Source of the DNA: Thermasporomyces sp040195635
GTDB taxonomy: Bacteria; Actinomycetota; Actinomycetes; Propionibacteriales; Actinopolymorphaceae
Direction: 5' to 3'
Assembly (NCBI RefSeq): GCF_040195635.1
Contig: NZ_JBEFTX010000016.1
Span: 1 to 64,000, forward strand
Length of the DNA: 64,000 nt
Positions 42,953 to 51,548 of the stretch are shown one piece after another (the first letter of the stretch is position 1; the number at the start of each line of letters is the position of its first letter). Below the pieces are notes generated by a model. The model had not been told where the DNA came from. It saw only the letters and a program-made list of their open reading frames with translations, and did not search any database. Both the position numbers and the translations under genes were made by a program.

Positions 42953-43852
42953 ATGCAGATCAGGTACGCCTTCTCCGAACTCGGCACCGGCCTCCGCCGC
43001 AACGTCACCATGACGGTGGCCGTCATCGTCACCGTGTGGATCTCACTCGTGCTGTTCGGGCTCGGCCTTCTCGTCCGTTCCGAAGTGGATCTCGTCAAGG
43101 GCTTTTGGTACGACAAAGTCCAAATTGCCGTATTCATGTGCAATGACGTGTCTTCGGCACCGCAGTGCGCGAGCGGCGCGGTTAATGCCGGACAGAAGAG
43201 CGACATCAAGCAGGCGTTGACCAGCAATCCTGAGGTCAAGCGGGTCTTTCACGAGTCGCAGCAGCAGGCATTTAAGCGCTACCAGGAGATCTACAAGGAT
43301 TCGGCGACGGCCGGCATCGTCGAGCCAAAGCATCTGCAGGAGTCGTTCCGGGTCAGCCTGAAGGACCCGCAGGAATATCAGGGTGTTCAGTCGGCCGTGC
43401 AGGGACTCCCGGGCGTGTTCAGCGTGCAGGACTCCCGGGAGGTGCTCGAGCCGCTCTTCAAGGGCCTCAACGGCCTCCAGTGGATCTCGATCGGATTGGC
43501 GGGGGGCCTGCTGATAGCAGGTGTTCTGCAGATCAGCAACACGATCCGGTTGACGGTCTTCAGCCGCCGACGTGAGATCGGCATCATGCGGCTGGTCGGT
43601 GCGTCGAACTTCTATATCCAACTGCCCTTCATTGTCGAAAGCGTTGTGGCGGCACTCGTTGGTGCGCTACTCGCCTGCGGGACGCTCGCGTTTACCCCCT
43701 ATGTCACATCCCGGCTACGGACCGATATCAGAGTGGTTCCGTGGATCGGGTGGGAAGAGACATTTACGGCAATGCCTGTGCTTATCGGAGTCGGCGGTTT
43801 ACTCGCGGTTGTGGCATCTTTCGTCACTCTCCGGAAATACCTCTCCGTCTGA
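42953..43852 (+). CDS. ftsX: Cell-division membrane protein FtsX
   Basis: The 299-residue protein has the FtsX layout: an N-terminal helix (TMTVAVIVTVWISLVLFGLG), a large extracytoplasmic loop of about 130 residues with a Cys pair (VFMCNDVSSAPQCASG), and three C-terminal helices with the conserved REIGIMRLVGAS motif. The loop should activate the peptidase encoded next. Codon use is noticeably less GC-rich than in ftsE or smpB, particularly over the loop and the last helices. Confidence 0.94.
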   Translation: MQIRYAFSELGTGLRRNVTMTVAVIVTVWISLVLFGLGLLVRSEVDLVKGFWYDKVQIAVFMCNDVSSAPQCASGAVNAGQKSDIKQALTSNPEVKRVFHESQQQAFKRYQEIYKDSATAGIVEPKHLQESFRVSLKDPQEYQGVQSAVQGLPGVFSVQDSREVLEPLFKGLNGLQWISIGLAGGLLIAGVLQISNTIRLTVFSRRREIGIMRLVGASNFYIQLPFIVESVVAALVGALLACGTLAFTPYVTSRLRTDIRVVPWIGWEETFTAMPVLIGVGGLLAVVASFVTLRKYLSV

Positions 43853-43905
43853 GCGTTATCCCCTATTGTCGTCCCCGGACATCCGGAACAAATGAGGGGC
43901 GGGTC

Positions 43906-45189
43906 GTGGTCGGACAATTCCCCGATATCGGCGGGAACGGTGCGTCGTGGAACACCAACCGGAGCGGGCGTCGGCGCCGACTGATCGGAGTCGCGGTCGC
44001 GTTGGCGGTGCTGACCGTCTGCGCGGGGCTGCCGCAGGCACTCGCCGATCCGGAGGATGACAAGCGCCGGGTCGAACGCCAGATCGACGGTGCGAAGTCC
44101 GACCTCGACGATTCCTCGGCACACCTGGTCGCGGCGATCCGTGCCGCGTCGTCGGCCCAGAAGGCGCTGGCGGCGGCCAGAACCAGACTGGCGGCGGCCA
44201 GGGGAAAGCTCGCCGCGGCGCGGGCGAAGGACGCCGCGATGGCGGCCCAACTCGCCGATGCGCGTCGCGCGGTCAGCGCCGCCGTCGCAGCGGAGACTCG
44301 TGCCGAGGAACGGCTCGAGGCCCAGGTTGGCGAGATCGCCGCGTTCGCGAACGCGAGCTACCAGGGATCGCGGGCCGCGGAGATCTCGGCCGTGCTCAAT
44401 AGCAAGAACATCGCCGACCTTCTCTCGGCGGCGCAGATCGTTGCGAGTGTCAGTGACTCGCAGCGCACAGCCATGAACCGGCTCGACGCCGCCCGGGTCG
44501 CTCTCGCCGGCCGGCGGGACGCGCGGGTCACGGCGGAACAGACGGTGCAGGCCCACCGGCAGCTGGCGGCGGAGAACCTCGACCGGATGCGGCAGCTCGA
44601 GCGTCAGGCTCGCTCAGCGGAGGCCGCCGTACGCCAGCTCGTCGACGAGCGGCAAGCGGCCAAGGCGGCCGCCGAGCGGGCCAAGCGGGAGGACACACGC
44701 AGGTACCAGGCGCTGGTCGCCGAGCGAGAGCGGATCGAACGCATCCTCCGGGAGCAGGCCGAGCGCGATCGGGCGGGCGGCGGCGGTGGCTCAGTCGGGG
44801 ACCTGATCCGACCCGTCGACGCGCCGATCACCTCGCAGTACGGCATGCGGTTCCATCCGGTCCTGCGGGTGTGGAAGCTGCATGACGGTACGGACTTCGG
44901 CGCGAGTTGCGGGACGCCGATCCGGGCCGCCGCGTCGGGCACGGTCATGTCCCGCTACTACAACGAGGGCTACGGCAACCGGGTGCTGGTCTCCCACGGA
45001 CTGATCGACGGCGACTCGATCGTCACGGCGTACAACCACCTGTCCAGCTACGCCGTCAGCAGCGGCGAGCGGGTGAGTCAGGGGGAGATCGTCGGCTACG
45101 TCGGTTCGACCGGCTACTCGACCGGCTGTCACCTGCACTTCATGGTCTACCGCGACGGGGACACGGTGGACCCCATGGACTACCTCTGA
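43906..45189 (+). CDS. EnvC-like coiled-coil M23 peptidase
   Basis: From GTG 43906 the 427-residue protein has a signal peptide (RRRRLIGVAVALAVLTVCAG, ending ALA). A long Ala/Arg-rich coiled coil (about 45-285) follows, then an M23/LytM domain with zinc and active-site residues in HDGTDFGASCGTPI, YNHLSSY and GCHLHFMVY, so it is likely an active endopeptidase. Between ftsX and smpB, with a coiled coil like EnvC/RipC, it should be gated by FtsEX to split septal peptidoglycan. The start is the only near GTG in frame and has a purine-rich site (GAGGGGCGGG) just upstream. Confidence 0.92.
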   Translation: MVGQFPDIGGNGASWNTNRSGRRRRLIGVAVALAVLTVCAGLPQALADPEDDKRRVERQIDGAKSDLDDSSAHLVAAIRAASSAQKALAAARTRLAAARGKLAAARAKDAAMAAQLADARRAVSAAVAAETRAEERLEAQVGEIAAFANASYQGSRAAEISAVLNSKNIADLLSAAQIVASVSDSQRTAMNRLDAARVALAGRRDARVTAEQTVQAHRQLAAENLDRMRQLERQARSAEAAVRQLVDERQAAKAAAERAKREDTRRYQALVAERERIERILREQAERDRAGGGGGSVGDLIRPVDAPITSQYGMRFHPVLRVWKLHDGTDFGASCGTPIRAAASGTVMSRYYNEGYGNRVLVSHGLIDGDSIVTAYNHLSSYAVSSGERVSQGEIVGYVGSTGYSTGCHLHFMVYRDGDTVDPMDYL

Positions 45190-45256
45190 TCCGAAAATCG
45201 ACGGTCAGTGGGCAGCCGGCAGCGTCCGGCTGCCCACTGACCGTCGATTTTCGGAT
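45189..45256. terminator. 31-bp perfect hairpin between M23 gene and smpB
   Basis: Arms 45189-45219 and 45226-45256 are perfect reverse complements (31 bp, beginning ATCCGAAAATCGACGGTCAG) around a six-base loop CAGCGT. The left arm begins on the last base of the M23 stop codon. A U-run is present only within the stem (ATTTTC). It would terminate or stabilise the ftsEX-M23 transcript; the perfect 31-bp length is longer than a normal intrinsic terminator needs. Confidence 0.85.
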
Positions 45257-45318
45257 GAGCGTCACGTCGCGAGGGATCCTCCCGAAAGGCGCTTGCGGCC
45301 GTCCGGGAAGATGGAGGG

Positions 45319-45798
45319 ATGGCCAAGGAGCGCGGACGCCGGCTGATTGCGCAGAACCGCAAGGCGCGGCACGACTACCACATCGACGAGACGTTCGAGG
45401 CTGGTCTCGTCCTCACCGGTACGGAGGTGAAGTCCCTCCGCGCCGGACGTGCGACCCTCGCCGACGGCTATGCCGTGGTCATGGACGGTGAGATCTGGCT
45501 CCAAGGCGTCCATATCGCCGAATACACCCAAGGCACCTGGACCAACCATCCACCGCGGCGGACCCGGAAGTTACTGCTGCACCGCAAGGAGATCGAACGG
45601 ATCGGCGCGGCCACCCGGGAGAGCGGGATCACGATCGTCCCGCTCGCGATGTACTTCAAGGACGGCCGGGTGAAGATCGAGATCGGTCTGGCCCGCGGAA
45701 AGCGCAACTACGACAAGCGGCAGGCCATCGCCAAGCGAGAGGCCGACCGGGAGACCGCCCGCGCGATGGCGCACAAGAACAGCGGTCGCGACCGCTGA
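45319..45798 (+). CDS. smpB: SsrA-binding protein SmpB
   Basis: SmpB carries tmRNA to stalled ribosomes for trans-translation. The 159-residue protein has the conserved opening (IAQNRKARHDYHIDETFEAG), GTEVKSLRAG, the HIAEYTQGTWTNHPPRRTRKLLLH block and the basic tail beginning GKRNYDKR. The ATG at 45319 is preceded by GGGAAG and GGAGGG. The tmRNA gene often found nearby is not seen in the following 200 bp. Confidence 0.96.
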   Translation: MAKERGRRLIAQNRKARHDYHIDETFEAGLVLTGTEVKSLRAGRATLADGYAVVMDGEIWLQGVHIAEYTQGTWTNHPPRRTRKLLLHRKEIERIGAATRESGITIVPLAMYFKDGRVKIEIGLARGKRNYDKRQAIAKREADRETARAMAHKNSGRDR

Positions 45799-46015
45799 CG
45801 GGCAGTCGTCCGCGCTCAGCGCGGCCATGACGAGGTGTGACGAGCCGGAGGGGCGACGCCGCTTGTGACGCCGCGCTTTGAGTAGTTCACCCACCGCGAT
45901 CTGGGTCGGCGTACTCATGTGACGACATCCTGCGGGCCAGCAAGCTTGTCGATGTGCGGAGCCTCCATCACACGGGCGGTGACACCGTCTCGTCGAACAG
46001 TCTCGGAGGACGCCG

Positions 46016-46897
46016 ATGCGGGACACGATTCTTGCGGCGCTCGGATGTAGTGGTGCGGTCCTCGGTGTGTCACGGTTGTGGCTCGTCGGGGAGCGGGTGG
46101 CGCGCGTGCGGTGGCTGGCCACGGGATACGACCTCGACCTTGCGCGGCTGGTCGTGGCCCTGCCGCTCATGTGGCTCATCTCGTCGGCGCTCCTGTGGTA
46201 CCTCGACGTGCCAAGACCGGGGCTCGTGCCGGTGCTCGCGGCGGGCAGCGCGGTCATCGTGTCCGCGTGCCTCGGCCGGCTCCTCTTCCTGGGCGCGACT
46301 GTCGTACGCCTGACGGTCGCCGGTGCGGCCCTGCTGGTCGTCATGCTGGCGGCCGGCTGGTGGGCGTGGGCCGCCGCGCCCGGCCGGTCGTGGTCGATGC
46401 GTTTCGGGCTGCTCGCCGCGCTCGGCGCCCTCGCGGTGTGCGAATGGTGGTGTGCCGGCTCGCTGGACGTCGCGGTCAAACGGCGGGAGATCCTCTCGAC
46501 CGGCGTACGGCCGATCGTCGTCGAGGACCCGGCCTGGGAGTTGGACTACGTCTACGTCTCGCCGGATCGGCGGTATGTCAGCGTGGGCTATGAGAATCCG
46601 GGCGCGGACAACTCACTCTCCGTCGACCTGCTGGGGCCGGTGGGCGGCCCGGTCGAGGGTGGCCCGGTCGAGGGCGACACGACGGGCGCGGCGGGCGCGC
46701 GGCACGGCACGCCTGCCTGGACCGGCTTCGAGCGGAACACCGCGCAACGCTTCCTCGTGACGGTCGGGGACCAGTTGGTGCGGCTCGAGTTCGACCACGG
46801 CGACGTGCACGAGGACGAGGTGGCCCGCCTCAGCAACCGAATGCGCCAGGTGGACGCCGGCGAACTCGCTCTCCGGGACGCGGCCCGCGCCCGGTGA
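46016..46897 (+). CDS. Hypothetical membrane protein
   Basis: I do not recognise this 293-residue protein. It has about four to five helices in the first 150 residues (LVVALPLMWLISSALLWYL, LVPVLAAGSAVIVSACLG, VAGAALLVVMLAAGWWAWA, GLLAALGALAVCEWW). A cytosolic or exterior C-terminal domain follows, with a Gly/Val repeat (GGPVEGGPVEG) and an acidic end. Its stop overlaps the next start (GTGA), so it is co-translated with the acyl-CoA-dehydrogenase-like gene, and GGAGGA lies upstream of its own ATG. Confidence 0.65.
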   Translation: MRDTILAALGCSGAVLGVSRLWLVGERVARVRWLATGYDLDLARLVVALPLMWLISSALLWYLDVPRPGLVPVLAAGSAVIVSACLGRLLFLGATVVRLTVAGAALLVVMLAAGWWAWAAAPGRSWSMRFGLLAALGALAVCEWWCAGSLDVAVKRREILSTGVRPIVVEDPAWELDYVYVSPDRRYVSVGYENPGADNSLSVDLLGPVGGPVEGGPVEGDTTGAAGARHGTPAWTGFERNTAQRFLVTVGDQLVRLEFDHGDVHEDEVARLSNRMRQVDAGELALRDAARAR

Positions 46898-48027
46898 GCA
46901 GCGCAACGGACTGGACCGGCGTGCATGGCAGGATGCGGGGCGTGGAACCGGCGGAAGGTGCGGAGGACTGGCGTGCGTCGCCCTTGTGGCGTGCCGCCGA
47001 GCGGTTGGCGAGGTACCTCCTCGCCCCTCACGCGGCCGAGGTCGACGCCTCGACGGTCCCGCGTACGCACCTGGACGCGTTCGGGCAGGCGGGTCTGCTG
47101 GGCATCGCGGCACCGGGGGAGGACGGCGGAAGCGACGCGCCGCCCGCTCTCGCCCGGCGGATCCAGCAGGTGCTGGCCGGTGCCGACTGCGCGACCTGGT
47201 TCGTGTCCGCCCAACACCACGGGACCGTACGCATGGTCGCCGACAGCAATGCTGAGTGTCGCCCGGAGTTGCTGCGCCGGCTGGTCACCGGCGAGCAGAT
47301 CGCGGGCACGGCGTTCGCCCACCTGCGCCGTTGGCCGGACCGCCCGGTCGAGGCGGAGCGGGTGTCCGGCGGCTGGCGGTTCACCGGCGACGCGCCGTGG
47401 TTCACCGGCTGGGGCCTGAACGACGTCTGCGCCCTGGGCGGGGCGACGACCGACGGGGAAGTCGTCTTCGGCATCATCGACGCCCGGCCTCAACCAGGGC
47501 TCATGGCGTCGGACCCGATCCGGATGGCCGCGATGACGGCGACGCGGACCGTGCGGCTGCGCTTCGACGAGTTGGTCGTACCCGACTCCCACATCGTCTC
47601 GCGGACGCCGATCGAGCCGTGGCTGCGCTCCGACCGCCGGCAGACCGTCAATCCGAACCCCGCCGTGTTCGGTGTGACCGAGGCGGCGATCCGTCACCTG
47701 GCCACCCGGAGCGAGGACGCCGACCTGGCGGTGGGCGTCGCTGCTGCCCATCGGTTGGGTGAGCGCCTCGCCGCGGCGCAGGCCGAGGCCGACCGCCTGC
47801 TCGACCACGTACCCCCCGACGAGGCACACGACGAACGGCTCGCCTTCCGTGCCGAGGTCCAGCGACTGATGGTCGACGCGACGACCGCACTCGTGGTCGC
47901 CGGGGCTGGACGCTCGTTGACGTTGACGGATCCGGCCCAGCGGCTCGCCCGGGAGGCGGCGTTCCTCCTCGTCCAGGCTCAGACCCGACCCGCCCGTGAG
48001 GTGCTGTTACGGCAGTGGGTGAGCTGA
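46894..48027 (+). CDS. Acyl-CoA dehydrogenase-like flavoprotein
   Basis: The 377-residue protein follows the acyl-CoA dehydrogenase fold: helical N-terminus (LDAFGQAGLLGIAAPGEDGGS), middle beta domain (GGWRFTGDAPWFTGWGLNDV, VRLRFDELVVPDSHIV) and C-terminal helices. The usual catalytic Glu segment (as in FEGSTEI) and FAD-binding RxxQ.G motifs are not visible, so it may instead be a dibenzothiophene-monooxygenase-like or otherwise diverged member. The GTG start overlaps the previous stop by four bases. Substrate is unknown. Confidence 0.72.
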   Translation: MSSATDWTGVHGRMRGVEPAEGAEDWRASPLWRAAERLARYLLAPHAAEVDASTVPRTHLDAFGQAGLLGIAAPGEDGGSDAPPALARRIQQVLAGADCATWFVSAQHHGTVRMVADSNAECRPELLRRLVTGEQIAGTAFAHLRRWPDRPVEAERVSGGWRFTGDAPWFTGWGLNDVCALGGATTDGEVVFGIIDARPQPGLMASDPIRMAAMTATRTVRLRFDELVVPDSHIVSRTPIEPWLRSDRRQTVNPNPAVFGVTEAAIRHLATRSEDADLAVGVAAAHRLGERLAAAQAEADRLLDHVPPDEAHDERLAFRAEVQRLMVDATTALVVAGAGRSLTLTDPAQRLAREAAFLLVQAQTRPAREVLLRQWVS

Positions 48028-48119
48028 GGGTCCGACTCCCGTCCGGCAGTGGCCTGAAATGTCGGGTCGGCGCCCTAAGCTGGGCCAACCGTGCGTTCTG
48101 AGTCCGGAACGGAGTACGC

Positions 48120-50594
48120 ATGCAGCCGATCGGGTTCCCGTCGTCCGAGCCCGCCGAGAAACCGCCCTCGTGGTGGGGTGGCTGGCTGCGCCACCTTCGC
48201 CTGCGCGCCCGGGAGAGCGTCTTCGACCGCATCCATGCCTTGTGGAAGTCGTTCCAGCTGATCGGGTGGCGCAACAGCATGCTGGCGGTCTCCTACAGCC
48301 TGCGCCGCGACCGGCTCGACCGCGCGGCGGCCTTGGACACCGGTCCCGCGCCGGCGCGCGAACCAGGCGTACTCCAGGGGGCCGAGACGGTCCCCGGCGG
48401 GGCGCGGTTCTCCTTCACGACCGGGCCCGGCGGCGGCGCGGAGGCGGCCTCGGCGACGGCTCTCATCCTCGAGGTCCGATTCCTCGCAGGTGGCGGCGTC
48501 TTCGTCGGCTGGGATGGTGTCGCGCCCACGCCGTCGTACTCCCTGGGTACCTTCGAAGGCGCCGACGCCACGCAGATCGACTACGCCACCGACAGCCAGC
48601 TGACGCGGGTCGGGACCGGCTGGTCGGTGCATACGCCCGCTCTCGGTGTGGAGGTCGGCGCCGCCGGCGCGTTGACGTTCCGGACGGGGGACCGGGCGGG
48701 CGAGGACGTTCCCGACGTACCGCTCCGGCATGATGCCGCGCCACACTGGGACGGCGCCGCGTGGACCCATCGCAGCGTGCTCGACAGCGATGCCGCCGTG
48801 CTCGGCCTCGGGGGTCGAAGCGCGCGGCTGGACCGCAAGGGGCGAACGTATCGGCTGTGGAACTCCGACCCGGGCGGCACCTATGCACTCGGCGACGACC
48901 CGCTCTGTCTGTCGATCCCGGTCTACACGGTCGTCGCGGACGCGGGCTGCCACCTCGCCTTCTACGACAACACCTGTGACGGCACCGTCGAGGTCGGCGA
49001 GGAGATCGTCGCGCGGTTGAACGGTGGGCCGCTGCGCTACTACGTGTTCGCGGGGGAGCCGGCGGCGACACTGGAGCGCTACACCGCGCTGACCGGGCGC
49101 CCGGCGCTGCCACCGCGGTGGGCGCTGGGTTACCACCAGTGCCGCTGGGGGTACGCCAGCCAGGAGGTCGTGACCGAGGTGGCGGAGCAGTTCGCCGGCC
49201 ACGACCTGCCGGTGTCGGCCCTCTGGCTCGACATCGACCATTCGGTCGACAACCGGCCGTTCACGGTCGACGAGACCCGCTACCCCGATCTGCGCGCCCT
49301 CACCGCGACCTTGGCCGAGCGGGACACCCACGTCGTGGTCATCGCCGATCCGGGGATCGCCAAGCAGCCAGGCGAACCGACCTACGAGGACGGCCTCGCC
49401 GCCGACGTCTTCTGCCGCGACGCCAAGGGCCACGTGATCACTGGCGTGGTGTGGCCGGGTTCCACGGTGTTCCCCGACTTCACCGCGCCCACCGCCCGGC
49501 AGTGGTGGAGCGAGCGCTACGACACCTATGTCCGACTCGGTGTCGACGGCTTCTGGCACGACATGAACGAACCATCCGTGTTCGCCGCATGGGGTGACGG
49601 GACCCTGCCGTTGTCGACTCGGCATGACCTCGACGGCAAGTCCGGCGACCACCGGGAGGCGCACAACGTCTACGCCCTGCTGCTCAACCATGCCGGCTTC
49701 TCCGGTGTGCGCAGGCTGCGGCCGGAGCGCCGGCCGTTCCTGCTGTCGCGGTCGGGGTTTGCCGGCATCCAGCGCTACGCCGGCACCTGGTCCGGCGACA
49801 TCGGCACGTCCTGGGAGGGCCTGCGGATCAGCCTGACGTTCACGCTCGGACTCGGCTGCTCCGGGATGCCGTTCTCCGGCCCGGACATCGGCGGCTTCGA
49901 CGGGCATCCGTCCGATGAGCTGTACGTCCGGTGGTTCCAGCTCGGCGCCTACCTGCCGTTCTTCCGGGTGCACTGCGCCGCCGCCCTGCCCGCCCGCGAG
50001 CCGTGGGCACTGGGGCCTGAGGTGCTCGCCCAGGTCCGTCCGGCGCTGCGGGAGCGGTACGAACTCCTGCCGTACTGGTACACCCTTGCGTGGGAGGCGC
50101 ACCGGACGGGGGCACCGTACGTCCGGCCGCTGCTCTGGGCCGATCCGTCCGACACGGGCCTGCGCTGGGAGGACGACCAGTTCCTCCTGGGTGAGGCGAT
50201 GCTGGTGGCGCCGGTGCTGGCAGAGGGAGCCCGCGAACGCACGATCCGGCTGCCGCGCGGACGCTGGTACGACCGGCGGACCGGCGTCGCCCATGACGGA
50301 CCTGGGCACGTGACCGTCGAGGCACCGCTCGACGAGACGCCTGTCCTGGTGCGGGCGGGTGCCGTCGTCCCGGTGGACAAGGACGGCACGGTGGTTCTGG
50401 AGGCGTACCTCCCCGCCGACAACGATCCGGGGCCGGGCGGGACGCTCGTGAGCGACGCCGGGGACGGCTACGAGCCGCCGGTCGAGGAGCGGTTCACGAT
50501 CGCCGTGGGAGCCGATGGCGAACCTGTGGTGGCCTATGACGGTCCCGCCGACTCACTTCCGTACGACGTCCGCTGGTTCCGCGGCGACAGCTGA
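48120..50594 (+). CDS. GH31 alpha-glucosidase/alpha-xylosidase-type enzyme
   Basis: The 824-residue protein has an N-terminal beta-sandwich (about 70-310), a GH31 barrel (about 320-660) with nucleophile Asp in FWHDMNEPS and acid/base Asp in GTWSGDIGTSW, and C-terminal beta domains. It has no signal peptide, suggesting cytosolic hydrolysis of alpha-glucosides from imported oligosaccharides. Motifs WLDIDHSVDNRPFTVDE and RSGFAGIQRY are usual for alpha-glucosidase II-like members. Substrate choice among maltose-type and xylosyl substrates cannot be decided. A REP-like structure begins at its stop codon. Confidence 0.92.
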   Translation: MQPIGFPSSEPAEKPPSWWGGWLRHLRLRARESVFDRIHALWKSFQLIGWRNSMLAVSYSLRRDRLDRAAALDTGPAPAREPGVLQGAETVPGGARFSFTTGPGGGAEAASATALILEVRFLAGGGVFVGWDGVAPTPSYSLGTFEGADATQIDYATDSQLTRVGTGWSVHTPALGVEVGAAGALTFRTGDRAGEDVPDVPLRHDAAPHWDGAAWTHRSVLDSDAAVLGLGGRSARLDRKGRTYRLWNSDPGGTYALGDDPLCLSIPVYTVVADAGCHLAFYDNTCDGTVEVGEEIVARLNGGPLRYYVFAGEPAATLERYTALTGRPALPPRWALGYHQCRWGYASQEVVTEVAEQFAGHDLPVSALWLDIDHSVDNRPFTVDETRYPDLRALTATLAERDTHVVVIADPGIAKQPGEPTYEDGLAADVFCRDAKGHVITGVVWPGSTVFPDFTAPTARQWWSERYDTYVRLGVDGFWHDMNEPSVFAAWGDGTLPLSTRHDLDGKSGDHREAHNVYALLLNHAGFSGVRRLRPERRPFLLSRSGFAGIQRYAGTWSGDIGTSWEGLRISLTFTLGLGCSGMPFSGPDIGGFDGHPSDELYVRWFQLGAYLPFFRVHCAAALPAREPWALGPEVLAQVRPALRERYELLPYWYTLAWEAHRTGAPYVRPLLWADPSDTGLRWEDDQFLLGEAMLVAPVLAEGARERTIRLPRGRWYDRRTGVAHDGPGHVTVEAPLDETPVLVRAGAVVPVDKDGTVVLEAYLPADNDPGPGGTLVSDAGDGYEPPVEERFTIAVGADGEPVVAYDGPADSLPYDVRWFRGDS

Positions 50595-50737
50595 GCCGCC
50601 CGATCACCCGGCAAATGACCACGCTGAGCCGCCCGGTCACCCGGCAAATGACCACGCTGAGCATGCCTGTGGGCGCTGGACATGGGTCGCTGCCCCCACC
50701 GGGTGCTACAGGCATGCTCAGCGTGGTCATTTCCGGG
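50591..50737. repeat. REP-like element A (tandem 33-mer plus inverted arm)
   Basis: A 33-bp unit (CTGAGCCGCCCG...AAATGACCACG) is repeated twice from 50591 to 50656. The second copy begins an inverted repeat whose arms (50646-50670, AAATGACCACGCTGAGCATG... and 50708-50732) match perfectly over 25 bp around a 37-base loop. The unit overlaps the GH31 stop codon. The core AATGACCACGCTG recurs at 58999 and 34626. It would fold as a strong hairpin after the GH31 message. Confidence 0.85.
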
Positions 50738-50957
50738 CCTCCTGACTCATTTGGTCAAAGTCCAGGCCGCCGGCCGGTCCGCCGAGGGCGCCCGATCTGG
50801 CTATCTTCGGGACGATTCGGCGCAAACCTTCCCGCGGAACGCCGATTCGACCATGGATGAGGTCGTCGGGTTCTCGACCCTGGAGCAACTGGTTCGAGTC
50901 CTCGCCCGTCCGCTCCCTCTACCATCGCAGGCATAGACCGTAGAGGAGGAGGATCTG
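50738..50957. other. Upstream region of HNH gene, no gene seen
   Basis: After the REP-like hairpin there are about 220 bp with no gene. The end holds a strong ribosome site (GAGGAGGAGGA) before the GTG of the HNH gene. The promoter is presumably here but no clear hexamers are seen. Confidence 0.4.
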
Positions 50958-51401
50958 GTGGAGACCGTTCTCGTCATCAACGCCGATCTCGGACCGCTCC
51001 ACCGGGTCAGTCTGCGGCACGCGGTCGGCATGCTGGTCCGTCGAGTCGCCGAGGTGCATGAGGCGGTGCCCGACCGGCTGATCGGCGCCTGGCCCCGTCC
51101 GACTGTGGTACGCCTCGTGCGGTACGTCGTCACGCGATGGCGCTACAACTCTGGTCCGTCCTGGTCTCGGCGCGGCGTACTCGCGCGGGACCGAAAGCGG
51201 TGCGGCTACTGCGGTGGTGTCGCGGACACCGTCGATCATGTCCTACCCCGCTGTCGGGGCGGGAGGAACACGTGGACCAACACCGTGGCAGCGTGCGGCA
51301 GCTGCAACGGCGCCAAGGGAGACCGCACGCCCGTCGAGGCGGGTATGAGGTTGCGGTGGGTGCTGGTAGCCCCGTCGTGGGCGGCCCTGGCTCGGCGCTG
51401 A
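50958..51401 (+). CDS. HNH endonuclease
   Basis: The 147-residue protein has a C-terminal HNH fold with two zinc Cys pairs (CGYCG and CGSCN), the catalytic DHVLPRCRGG and KGDRTP. The N-terminal half (NADLGPLHRVSLRHAVGML) is shared with a common family of small actinobacterial HNH proteins of unknown role. GTG 50958 has a long AG-rich ribosome site. No mobile-element or restriction context is visible, so a housekeeping or repair role is as likely as parasitism. Confidence 0.88.
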   Translation: METVLVINADLGPLHRVSLRHAVGMLVRRVAEVHEAVPDRLIGAWPRPTVVRLVRYVVTRWRYNSGPSWSRRGVLARDRKRCGYCGGVADTVDHVLPRCRGGRNTWTNTVAACGSCNGAKGDRTPVEAGMRLRWVLVAPSWAALARR

Positions 51402-51548
51402 TCGGGTGGCGCCTCGGCGCCCCGGCGCCCCGGCACTCAGCCAGCGGTCTGTAGTCAGGTTCTTTCCGACCGGCCGTCGTGTGAGTAGTGCTGCCTGCCT
51501 CGGGGAATCGAGGCGACATTGGGTGAATCTCGCCGCGACACTGGCTGC

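Noticed and set aside
45799..46015. Search for tmRNA (ssrA) after smpB
   Set aside because: No tRNA-Ala-like ends or tag-peptide frame could be recognised in the gap, so no tmRNA is called.
45571..46479. Open frame on the minus strand opposite smpB and the membrane protein gene
   Set aside because: It is Arg/Ser/Thr-rich, antisense to smpB and a clear membrane protein, and has no recognisable domain; typical GC-rich antisense noise.
50494..50745. Small frames coding MTTLSMPV-type peptides in the REP-like regions
   Set aside because: Both strands give similar peptides because of the inverted repeat; they are by-products of the element, not genes.
50958..51401. HNH gene as part of a phage, intein or restriction system
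   Set aside because: No integrase, terminase, methylase or flanking repeats accompany it; the family is common as a stand-alone gene in actinobacteria.
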